NCBI RefSeq assembly: GCF_051014685.1
Contig: NW_027478402.1
Coordinates: 496,001 to 560,000, forward strand
Direction of reading: 5' to 3'
Source: Ptiloglossa arizonensis
Lineage: Eukaryota; Arthropoda; Insecta; Hymenoptera; Colletidae
Length of the DNA stretch: 64,000 bases
The position numbers and the translations under genes are program-made. How positions within the stretch are numbered: the stretch's first letter is position 1; each line of letters opens with the position of its first letter. The notes under the pieces are model-generated. The model worked only from the letters and a program-made list of their open reading frames with translations, was not told the origin of the DNA and did not search any database. Of the stretch, positions 21,238 through 33,039 are shown in pieces.

Positions 21238-24200
21238 GCCTTCTCAACCATTTCTTATCTTCAAACTCCCACATCTCGCGAACGGATTGCCCAAACCCAA
21301 AAATTCCTGCTGCGTCTGAATGTAGAAACTCGCCCGATTACAACGGTATGTGTATTTTTCCCTAGGCCACTCTGATTAAGCGTTTGGAGCAGCAGAAGTG
21401 CGAAAGTTTGTTGTCTTCTCAACCATTTCTTAGCTTCCAACTCCCATATCTCGCGAACGGATTGACCAAACCCAAAAATTTCTATTACATCTGAATGTAG
21501 AAACTCGCCCGATTACAACGGTATGTGTATTTTCTCCCTAGGCCATTCTGGTTAAACGTTTGGAGCAGCAGAAGTGCGAAAAATTTGTTGCCTTCTCAAC
21601 CATTTCTTAGCTTCAAACTCCCATATCTCGCGAACGGATTGACCAAACCCAAAAATTCCTGCTGTGTCTGAATGTAGAAACTCGCCCGATTACAACGGTA
21701 TGTGTATTTTCTCCCTAGGTCATTCTGGTTAAGCGTTTGAAGCAGCAGAATTGCGAAAAATTTGTTGCCTTCTCAACCATTTCTTAGATTCAAACTCCCA
21801 CATCTCGCGAACGGATTGACCAAACCCAAAAATTCCTACTACATCTGAATGTAGAAACTCGCCCGATTACAACGGTATGTGTATTTTCTCCCTAGGCCAT
21901 TCTGGTTAAGCGTTTGGAGCAGCAGAATTGCGAAAAATTTGTTGCCTTCTCAACCATTTCTTAGCTTCAAACTCCCACATCTCGCGAACGGATTGCCCAA
22001 ACCCAAAAATTCCACCTGCGTCTGAATGCAGAAACTCGCCCGATTACAACGGTATGTGTATTTTTCCCTAGGCCACTCTGATTAAGCGTTTGGAGCAGCA
22101 GAAGTGCGAAAGTTTGTTGTCTTCTCAACCATTTCTTAGCTTCAAACTCCCACATCTCGCGAACCGATTGACCAAACCCAAAAATTCCTACTACACCTGA
22201 AAGTAGAGACTCGCCCGATTACAACTGTATGTGTATTTTTTCCCTAGGCCATTCTGGTTAAGCGTTTGGAGCAGCAGAAGTGCGAAAAATTTGTTGCCTT
22301 CTCAAGCAGTTCTTAGCTTCAAACTCCCACATCTCGCGAACGGATTGACAAAACCCAAAAATTCCTACTACATCTGAATGTAGAAACTCGCCCGATTACA
22401 AAGGTATGTGTATTTTCTCCCTAGGCCATTCTGGTTAAGCGTTTGGAGCAGCAGAATTGCGAAAAGTTTGTTGCCTTCTCAACCATTTCTTAGCTTCAAA
22501 CTCCCATATCTCGCGAACGGATTGACCAAACCCAAAAATTCCTATTGCGTCTGAAAGTAGGAACTCGTACGATAACAACGGTATGTGTATTTTTTCCCAA
22601 GGCCATTCTGGTTAAGCGTTTGGAGCAGCTGAAGTGCGCAAAATTTGTTGCCCTCTCAACCATTTCTTGGCTTCCAACTCCCATATCTCGCGAACGGATT
22701 GACCAAACCCAAAAATTCCTATTGCGTCTGAATGTAGAAACTCGCCCTATTACAACGGTTTGTGTATTTTTTCCCTATACTATTCTGGTTAAGCGTTTGA
22801 AGCAGCAGAATTGCGAAAAGTTTGTTGCCTTCTCAACCATTTCTTAGCTTCAAACTCCCACATCTCGCGAACGGATTGACCAAAACCAAAAATTCCTACT
22901 ACATCTGAAAGTAGAAACTCTCCCGATTACAAAGGTATGTGTATTTTTTCCCTAGGCCATTCCGGTTAAGCGTTTGGAGCAGCAGAAGTGCGAAAAATTT
23001 GTTGTCTTCTCAACCGTTTCTTAGCTTCAAACTCCCACATCTCGCGAACGGATTGACCAAAACCAAAAATTCCTAATACATCTGAAAGTAGAAACTCTCC
23101 CGATTACAAAGGTATGTGTATTTTTTCCCTAGGACATTCTGGTTAAGCGTTTGGAGCAGCAGAAGTGCGAAAAATTTGTTGTCTTCTCAACCATTTCTTA
23201 GCTTCAAACTCCCATATCTCGCGAACGAATTGACCAAAACCAAAAATTCCTAATACATATGAAAGTAGAAGCTCGCCCGATTACAACGGCATGTGTATTT
23301 TTCCCTAGGCCATTCTGGTTAAGCGTTTGGAGCAGCAGAAGTGCGAAAAATTTGTTGCGTTCTCAAGCAGTTCTTAGCTTCAAACTCCCATATCTCGCGA
23401 ACGGATTGACCACACCCAAAAATTCCTGCTGCGTGTGAATGTAGAAACTCGCCCGATTACATCGGTTTGTGTATTTTTTCCCTATACTATTCTGGTTAAG
23501 CGTTAGAAGCAGCAGAAGTGCGAAAAGTTTGTTGCCTTCTCAACTATTTCTTAGCTTCAAACTCCCACATATCGCGAACGGATTGACCAAAACCAAAAAT
23601 TTCTATTACATATGAAAGTAGAAGCTCGCCCGATTACAACGGCATGTGTATTTTTCCCTAGGCCATTCTGGTTAAGCGTTTGGAGCAGCAGAAGTGCGAA
23701 AAATTTTTTGCGTTCTCAAGCAGTTCTTAGCTTCAAACTCCCATATCTCGCGAACGGATTGACCACACCCAAAAATTCCTGCTGCGCCTGAATGTAGAAA
23801 CTCGCCCGATTACAACGGTATGTGTATTTTTCCCTAGGCCACTCTGGTTAAGCGTTTGGAGCAGCAGAATTGCGAAAAGTTTGTTGTCTTCTCAACCATT
23901 TCTTAGATTCAAACTCCCACATCACGCGAACGGATTGACCAAAACCAAAAATTCCTACTACATCTGAAAGTAGAAACTCTCCCGATTACAAAGGTATGTG
24001 TATTTTTTCCCTAGGCCATTCTGGTTAAGCGTTTGGAGCAGCAGAAGTGCGAAAAATTTGTTGTCTTCTCAACCATTTCTTAGCTTCAAACTCCCATATC
24101 TCGCGAACGGATTGACCAAACCCAAAAATTCCTATTACATATGAAAGTAGAAGCTCGCCCGATTACAACGGCATGTGTATTTTTCCCTAGGCCATTCTGG

Positions 24201-25242
24201 TTAAGCGTTTGGAGCAGCAGAAGTGCGAAAAATTTGTTGCGTTCTCAAGCAGTTCTTAGCTTCAAACTCCCATATCTCGCGAACGGATTGACCACACCCA
24301 AAAATTCCTGCTGCGTCTGAATGTAGAAACTCGCCCGATTACAACGGTATGTGTATTTTATCCCTAGGCTGTTCTGGTTAAGCGTTTGGGGCAGCAGAAG
24401 TGCGAAAAATTTGTTGCCTTCTCAACCGTTTCTTAGCTTCCAACTCCCATATCTCGCGAACGGATTGACCAAACCCAAAAATTTCTATTACATATGAAAG
24501 TAGAAGCTCGCCCGATTACAACGGCATGTGTATTTTTCCCTAGGCCATTCTGGTTAAGCGTTTGGAGCAGCAGAAGTGCGAAAAATTTCTTGCGTTCTCA
24601 AGCAGTTCTTAGCTTCAAACTCCCATATCTCGCGAACGGATTGACCACACCCAAAAATTCCTGCTGCGTCTGAATGTAGAAACTCGCCCGATTACAACGG
24701 TATGTGTATTTTATCCCTAGGCTGTTCTGGTTAAGCGTTTGGGGCAGCAGAAGTGCGAAAAATTTGTTGCCTTCTCAACCGTTTCTTAGCTTCCAACTCC
24801 CATATCTCGCGAACGGATTGACCAAACCCAAAAATTTCTATTACATATGAAAGTAGAAGCTCGCCCGATTACAACGGCATGTGTATTCTTCCCTAGGCCA
24901 TTCTGGTTAAGCGTTTGGAGCAGCAGAAGTGCGAAAAATTTGTTGCGTTCTCAAGCAGTTCTTAGCTTCAAACTCCCATATCTCGCGAACGGATTGACCA
25001 CACCCAAAAATTCCTGCTGCGTCTGAATGTAGAAACTCGCCCGATTACAACGGTATGTGTATTTTTCCCTAGGCCACTCTGGTTAAGCGTTTGGAGCAGC
25101 AGAATTGCGAAAAGTTTGTTGTCTTCTCAACCATTTCTTAGATTCAAACTCCCACATCACGCGAACGGATTGACCAAAACCAAAAATTCCTACTACATCT
25201 GAAAGTAGATACTCTCCCGATTACAAAGGTATGTGTATTTCT
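21190..25242. repeat. Long-range copy of 9,530-14,120
   Basis: From about 21,190 to 24,680 the sequence follows 9,534-13,023 at offset 11,656 (markers: TTATCTTC at 9,600 and 21,256; GGAACTCGTACGATAAC; TTCTTGCGTTC). After that the offset is 11,126 (TATTCTTCCC at 13,759 and 24,885). The 530-bp step equals three monomers missing here relative to 13,020-13,550. It contains the 62-residue-length frames also seen near 10,311 and 10,840, which are satellite read-through and not genes. Confidence 0.85.
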
Positions 25243-26320
25243 TCCCTAGGCCATTCTGGTTAAGCGTTTGGAGCAGCAGAAGTGCGAAAAATTTGTTGTC
25301 TTCTCAACCATTTCTTAGCTTCAAACTCCCATATCTCGCGAACGGATTGACCAAACCCAAAAATTCCTATTACATATGAAAGTAGAAGCTCGCCCGATTA
25401 CAACGGCATGTGTATTTTTCCCTAGGCCATTCTGGTTAAGCGTTTGGAGCAGCAGAAGTGCGAAAAATTTGTTGCGTTCTCAAGCAGTTCTTAGCTTCAA
25501 ACTCCCATATCTCGCGAACGGATTGACCACACCCAAAAATTCCTGCTGCGTCTGAATGTAGAAACTCGCCCGATTACAACGGTATGTGTATTTTATCCCT
25601 AGGCTGTTCTGGTTAAGCGTTTGGGGCAGCAGAAGTGCGAAAAATTTGTTGGCTTCTCAACCGTTTCTTAGCTTCCAGCTCCCATATCTCGCGAACGGAT
25701 TGACCAAACCCAAAAATTTCTATTACATATGAAAGTAGAAGCTCGCCCGATTACAACGGCATGTGTATTTTTCCCTAGGCCATTCTGGTTAAGCGTTTGG
25801 AGCAGCAGAAGTGCGAAAAATTTGTTGTTTTCTCAACCACATCTTAGCTTCAAACTCCCACATCTCGCGAACGGATTGACCAAACCCAAAAATTCCTACT
25901 ACATCTGAAAGTAGAAACTCTCCCGATTACAAAGGTATGTGTATTTTTTCCCTAGGCCATTCTGGTTAAGCGTTTGGAGCAGCAGAAGTGCGAAAAATTT
26001 GTTGCCTTCTCAACCATTTCTTAGCTTCAAACTCCCACATCTCGCGAACGGATTGACAAAACCCAAAAATTCCTACTACATCTGAATGTAGAAACTCGCC
26101 CGATTACAACGGTATGTGTATTTTCTCCCTAGGCCATTCTGGTTAAGCATTTGGAGCAGCAGAATTGCGAAAAGTTTGTTGCCTTCTCAACCATTTCTTA
26201 GCTTCAAACTCCCATATCTCGCGAACGGATTGACCAAACCCAAAAATTCCTGATGCGTCTGAATGTAGAAACTCGCCCGATTACAACGGTATGTGTATTT
26301 TTTCCCTAGGCCATTCTGGT

Positions 26321-27204
26321 TAAGCGTTTGGAGCAGCAGAACTGCGAAAAATTTTTTGCCTTCTCAACCATTTCTTGGCTTCAAACTCCAATATCTCGCG
26401 AACGGATTGACCTAACCCAAAAATTCCTACTGCATCTGAAAGTAGAAACTCGCCCGATTACAGCGGTATGTGTATTTTTTCCCTAGGCCATTCTGGTTAA
26501 GCGTTTGGAGCAGCAGAATTGCGAAAAATTTTTTGCCTTCTCAACCATTTCTTGGCTTCAAACTCCCATATCTCGCGAACGGATTGACCTAACCCAAAAA
26601 TTCCTGTTGCATCTGAAAGTAGAAACTCGCCCGATTACAACGGTATGTGTATTTTCTCCCAAGGCCATTCTGGTTAAGCGTTTGGAGCAGCAGAAGTGCG
26701 AAAAATTTGTTGTCTTCTCAACCATTTCTTTGCTTCAAACTCCCATATCTCGCGAACGGATTGACCTAACCCAAAAATTCCTGTTGCGTCTGAAAGTAGA
26801 AACTCGCCCGATTACAACGGTATGTGTATTTTTTCCCTAGGCCGTTCTGGTTAAGCGTTAGGAGCAGCAGAATTGCGAAAAATTTTTTGCCTTCTCAACC
26901 ATTTCTTGGCTTCAAACTCCCATATCTCGCGAACGGATTGACCTAACCCAAAAATTCCTGCTGCATCTGAAAGTATAAACTCGCCCGATTACAACGGTAT
27001 GTGTATTTTTCCCTAGGCCATTCTGGTTAAGCGTTTGGAGCAGCAGAATTGCGAAAAATTTTTTGCCTTCTCAACCATTTCTTGGATTCAAACTCCCATA
27101 TCTCGGGAACGGATTGACCTAACCCAAAAATTCCTACTGCATCTGAAAGTAGAAACCCGCCCGATTACAACGGTTTGTGTATTTTTTCCCTAGGCCATTC
27201 TGTT
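26321..27204. repeat. Type B five-monomer module, copy 2 (884 bp)
   Basis: Same monomer order and private variants as 15,195-16,079. It is one base shorter because monomer 4 has five T instead of six before CCCTAGG. It differs at CTGCTGCATC against CTACTGCATC in monomer 4. Confidence 0.9.
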
Positions 27205-27619
27205 TAAGCGTTTGGAGCAGCAGAAGTGCGAAAAATTTGTTGCGTTCTCAAGCAGTTCTTAGCTTCAAACTCCCATATCTCGCGAACGGATTGACCACAC
27301 CCAAAAATTCCTGCTGCGTCTGAATGTAGAAACTCGCCCGATTACAACGGTATGTGTATTTTATCCCTAGGCTGTTCTGGTTAAGCGTTTGGGGCAGCAG
27401 AAGTGCGAAAAATTTGTTGCCTTCTCAACCGTTTCTTAGCTTCCAACTCCCATATCTCGCGAACGGATTGACCAAACCCAAAAATTTCTATTACATATGA
27501 AAGTAGAAGCTCGCCCGATTACAACGGCACGTGTATTTTTCCCTAGGCCATTCTGGTTAAGCGTTTGGAGCAGCAGAAGTGCGAAAAATTTGTTGCGTTC
27601 TCAAGCAGTTCTTAGCTTC

Positions 27620-28290
27620 AAACTCCATATCTCGCGAACGGATTGACCACACCCAAAAATTCCTGCTGCGTCTGAATGTAGAAACTCGCCCGATTACAAA
27701 GGTATGTGTATTTTTCCCTAGGCCACTCTGGTTAAGCGTTTGGAGCAGCAGAATTGCGAAAAGTTTGTTGTCTTCTCAACCATTTCTTAGATTCAAACTC
27801 CCACATCACGCGAACGGATTGACCAAAACCAAAAATTCCTACTACATCTGAAAGTAGAAACTCTCCCGATTACAAAGGTATGTGTATTTTTTCCCTAGGC
27901 CATTCTGGTTAAGCGTTTGGAGCAGCAGAAGTGCGAAAAATTTGTTGTCTTCTCAACCATTTCTTAGCTTCAAACTCCCATATCTCGCGAACGGATTGAC
28001 CAAACCTAAAAATTCCTATTACATATGAAAGTAGAAGCTCGCCGATTACAACGGCATGTGTATTTTTCCCTAGGCCATTCTGGTTAAGCGTTTGGAGCAG
28101 CAGAAGTGCGAAAAATTTGTTGCGTTCTCAAGCAGTTCTTAGCTTCAAACTCCCATATCTCGCGAACGGATTGACCACACCCAAAAATTCCTGCTGCGTC
28201 TGAATGTAGAAACTCGCCCGATTACAACGGTATGTGTATTTTATCCCTAGGCTGTTCTGGTTAAGCGTTTGGGGCAGCAGAAGTGCGAAA
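27620..28290. other. Cluster of three single-base deletions
   Basis: AACTCCATATC at about 27,626, GCTCGCCGATT at about 28,042 and GCGAAAATTTG at about 28,288 each lack one base of a homopolymer that is intact in the matched copies near 39,980, 40,397 and 40,640. A likely explanation is uncorrected sequencing error in this stretch. Confidence 0.6.
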
Positions 28291-30365
28291 ATTTGTTGCC
28301 TTCTCAACCGTTTCTTAGCTTCCAACTCCCATATCTCGCGAACGGATTGACCAAACCCAAAAATTTCTATTACATATGAAAGTAGAAGCTCGCCCGAATA
28401 CAACGGCATGTGTATTTTTCCCTAGGCCATTCTGGTTAAGCGTTTGGAGCAGCAGAAGTGCGAAAAATTTGTTGTTTTCTCAACCACATCTTAGCTTCAA
28501 ACTCCCACATCTCGCGAACGGATTGACCAAACCCAAAAATTCCTACTACATCTGAAAGTAGAAACTCGCCAGGTTACAACGGTATGTGTATTTTTTCCCT
28601 AGGCCATTCTGGTTAAGCGATTGGAGCAGCAGATGTGCGAAAAATTTGTTTTCTTCTCAACAATTTCTTAGCTTCAAACTCCCATATCTCGCGAACGGAT
28701 TGACCACACCCAAAAATTCCTACTACATCTGAAAGTAGAAACTCTCCCGATTACAAAGGTATGTGTATTTTTTCCCTAGGCCATTCTGGTTAAGCCTTTG
28801 GAGCAGCAGAAGTGCGAAAAATTTGTTGCCTTCTCAACCATTTCTTAGCTTCAAACTCCCACATCTCGCGAACGGATTGACAAAACCCAAAAATTCCTAC
28901 TACATCTGAATGTAGAAACTCGCCCGATTACAACGGTATGTGTATTTTCTCCCTAGGCCATTCTGGTTAAGCATTTGGAGCAGCAGAATTGCGAAAAGTT
29001 TGTTGCCTTCTCAACCATTTCTTAGCTTCAAACTCCCATATCTCGCGAACGGATTGACCAAACCCAAAAATTCCTGCTGCGTCTGAATGTAGAAACTCGC
29101 CCGATTACAACGGTACGTGTATTTTTCCCTAGGCCACTCTGGTTAAGCGTTTGGAGCAGCAGAATTGCGAAAAATTTGTTGTCTTCTCAACCATTTCTTA
29201 GATTCAAACTCCCACATCTCGCGAACGGATTGACCAAACCCAAAAATTCCTACTACATCTGAAAGTAGCAACTCGCCCGATTACAAAGGTATGTGTATTT
29301 TTTCCGTAGTCCTTTCTGGTTAAGCGTTTGGAGCAGCAGAAATGCGCAAAATTTGTTGTCGTCTCAACCATTTCTTAGCTTCAAACAGCCGCATCTCGCG
29401 AACGGATTGACCAAACCGAAAAATTCCTACTATATCTGAAAGTAGGAACTCGCCCGATTACAAAGGTATGTGTATTTTTTCACTAGCACATTCTTCTTAA
29501 GCGTTTGGAGCAGCAGAAGTGCGAAAAATTTGGTGCCTTCTCAAGCATTTCTTAGCTTCAAACTCCCATATCTTTCGAACGGATTGACCAAACCCAAAAG
29601 TTCCTGCTGCGTCTGAATGTAGAATCTCGCCCGATTACAAAGGTATGTGTATTTTTTCACTAGGCCATTCTGATTAAGCGTTTGGAGCAAGTGAAGTGTG
29701 AAAAATTTGTTGCCTTCTCAAGCGTTTCTTAGCTTCAAACTCCCATATCTCGCGAACGGATTGACCTAACCCAAAAATTCCTGTTGCATCTGAATGTAGA
29801 AACTCGCCCGATTACAACGGTATGTGTATTTTATCCCTAGGCTGTTCTGGTTAAGCGTTTGGGGCAGCAGAAGTGCGAAAAATTTGTTGCCTTCTCAACC
29901 GTTTCTTAGCTTCCAACTCCCATATCTCGCGAACGGATTGACCAAACCCAAAAATTTCTATTACATATGAAAGTAGAAGCTCGCCCGATTACAACGGCAT
30001 GTGTATTCTTCCCTAGGCCATTCTGGTTAAGCGTTTGGAGCAGCAGAAGTGCGAAAAATTTGTTGCGTTCTCAAGCAGTTCTTAGCTTCAAACTCCCATA
30101 TCTCGCGAACGGATTGACCACACCCAAAAATTCCTGCTGCGTCTGAATGTAGAAACTCGCCCGATTACAACGGTATGTGTATTTTATCCCTAGGCTGTTC
30201 TGGTTAAGCGTTTGGGGCAGCAGAAGTGCGAAAAATTTGTTGCCTTCTCAACCGTTTCTTAGCTTCCAACTCCCATATCTCGCGAACGGATTGACCAAAC
30301 CCAAAAATTTCTATTACATATGAAAGTAGAAGCTCGCCCGATTACAACGGCATGTGTATTCTTCC

Positions 30366-33039
30366 CTAGGCCATTCTGGTTAAGCGTTTGGAGCAGCAGA
30401 AGTGCGAAAAATTTGTTGTCTTCTCAACCATTTCTTAGCTTCAAACTCCCATATCTCGCGAACGGATTGACCAAACCCAAAAATTCCTATTACATATGAA
30501 AGTAGAAGCTCGCCCGATTACAACGGCATGTGTATTTTTCCCTAGGCCATTCTGGTTAAGCGTTTGGAGCAGCAGAAGTGCGAAAAATTTGTTGCGTTCT
30601 CAAGCAGTTCTTAGCTTCAAACTCCCATATCTCGCGAACGGATTGACCACACCCAAAAATTCCTGCTGCGTCTGAATGTAGAAACTCGCCCGATTACAAC
30701 GGTATGTGTATTTTATCCCTAGGCTGTTCTGGTTAAGCGTTTGGGGCAGCAGAAGTGCGAAAAATTTGTTGGCTTCTCAACCGTTTCTTAGCTTCCAACT
30801 CCCATATCTCGCGAACGGATTGACCAAACCCAAAAATTTCTATTACATATGAAAGTAGAAGCTCGCCCGAATACAACGGCATGTGTATTTTTCCCTAGGC
30901 CATTCTGGTTAAGCGTTTGGAGCAGCAGAAGTGCGAAAAATTTGTTGTTTTCTCAACCACATCTTAGCTTCAAACTCCCACATCTCGCGAACGGATTGAC
31001 CAAACCCAAAAATTCCTACTACATCTGAAAGTAGAAACTCGCCAGGTTACAACGGTATGTGTATTTTTTCCCTAGGCCATTCTGGTTAAGCGATTGGAGC
31101 AGCAGATGTGCGAAAAATTTGTTTTCTTCTCAACAATTTCTTAGCTTCAAACTCCCATATCTCGCGAACGGATTGACCACACCCAAAAATTCCTACTACA
31201 TCTGAAAGTAGAAACTCTCCCGATTACAAAGGTATGTGTATTTTTTCCCTAGGCCATTCTGGTTAAGCCTTTGGAGCAGCAGAAGTGCGAAAAATTTGTT
31301 GCCTTCTCAACCATTTCTTATCTTCAAACTCCCACATCTCGCGAACGGATTGACAAAACCCAAAAATTCCTACTACATCTGAATGTAGAAACTCGCCCGA
31401 TTACAACGGTATGTGTATTTTCTCCCTAGGCCATTCTGGTTAAGCATTTGGAGCAGCAGAATTGCGAAAAGTTTGTTGCCTTCTCAACCATTTCTTAGCT
31501 TCAAACTCCCATATCTCGCGAACGGATTGACCACACCCAAAAATTCCTGCTGCGCCTGAATGTAGAAACTCGCCCGATTACAACGGTATGTGTATTTTTC
31601 CCTAGGCCACTCTGGTTAAGCGTTTGGAGCAGCAGAATTGCGAAAAGTTTGTTGTCTTCTCAACCATTTCTTAGATTCAAACTCCCACATCACGCGAACG
31701 GATTGACCAAAACCAAAAATTCCTACTACATCTGAAAGTAGAAACTCTCCCGATTACAAAGGTATGTGTATTTTTTCCCTAGGCCATTCTGGTTAAGCGT
31801 TTGGAGCAGCAGAAGTGCGAAAAATTTGTTGTCTTCTCAACCATTTCTTAGCTTCAAACTCCCATATCTCGCGAACGGATTGACCAAACCCAAAAATTCC
31901 TATTACATATGAAAGTAGAAGCTCGCCCGATTAACGGCATGTGTATTTTTCCCTAGGCCATTCTGGTTAAGCGTTTGGAGCAGCAGAAGTGCGAAAAATT
32001 TGTTGCGTTCTCAAGCAGTTCTTAGCTTCAAACTCCCATATCTCGCGAACGGATTGACCAAACACAAAAATTCCACCTGCGTCTGAATGCAGAAACTCGA
32101 CCGATTACAACGGTATGTGTACTTTTTCCCTAGGCCATTCTTGTTAAGGGTTTGTTGCAGCAGAAGTGGGAAAAATTTGTTGCCTTCTCAACCATTTCTT
32201 ATCTTCAAACTCCCACATCTCGCGAACGGATTGCCCAAACCCAAAAATTCCTGCTGCGTCTGAATGTAGAAACTCGCCCGATTACAACGGTATGTGTATT
32301 TTTCCCTAGGCCACTCTGATTAAGCGTTTGGAGCAGCAGAAGTGCGAAAGTTTGTTGTCTTCTCAACCATTTCTTAGCTTCCAACTCCCATATCTCGCGA
32401 ACGGATTGACCAAACCCAAAAATTTCTATTACATCTGAATGTAGAAACTCGCCCGATTACAACGGTATGTGTATTTTCTCCCTAGGCCATTCTGGTTAAA
32501 CGTTTGGAGCAGCAGAAGTGCGAAAAATTTGTTGCCTTCTCAACCATTTCTTAGCTTCAAACTCCCATATCTCGCGAACGGATTGACCAAACCCAAAAAT
32601 TCCTGCTGTGTCTGAATGTAGAAACTCGCCCGATTACAACGGTATGTGTATTTTCTCCCTAGGTCATTCTGGTTAAGCGTTTGAAGCAGCAGAATTGCGA
32701 AAAATTTGTTGCCTTCTCAACCATTTCTTAGATTCAAACTCCCACATCTCGCGAACGGATTGACCAAACCCAAAAATTCCTACTACATCTGAATGTAGAA
32801 ACTCGCCCGATTACAACGGTATGTGTATTTTCTCCCTAGGCCATTCTGGTTAAGCGTTTGGAGCAGCAGAATTGCGAAAAATTTGTTGCCTTCTCAACCA
32901 TTTCTTAGCTTCAAACTCCCACATCTCGCGAACGGATTGCCCAAACCCAAAAATTCCACCTGCGTCTGAATGCAGAAACTCGCCCGATTACAACGGTATG
33001 TGTATTTTTCCCTAGGCCACTCTGATTAAGCGTTTGGAG
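30366..33039. repeat. Type A satellite mosaic between 29-mer and 14-mer HORs
   Basis: Positions 30,366-30,800 repeat the first monomers of the 29-mer. About 30,860-31,500 matches 28,390-29,030 (CCCGAATAC, CGCCAGG, GCGATTGG). About 31,500-33,039 follows 20,556-22,095 at offset near 10,944. A three-base deletion turns GATTACAACGGC into GATTAACGGC at about 31,930-31,937, the only such event I saw. Confidence 0.82.

Larger units (their letters stand above)
25243..30365. repeat. Higher-order repeat of 29 monomers (about 5.12 kb), copy 1
   Basis: It matches 37,598-42,720 at offset 12,355, rising to 12,358 after three single-base deletions at about 27,626, 28,042 and 28,288. It includes the type B module at 26,321-27,204 and a rare set of monomers at 29,290-29,720 (TTCCGTAGTCC, CAGCCGCATC, TCTTTCGAAC, GAGCAAGTGAAGTG). 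From 30,366 the start of another unit follows but diverges near 30,800. Confidence 0.88.
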
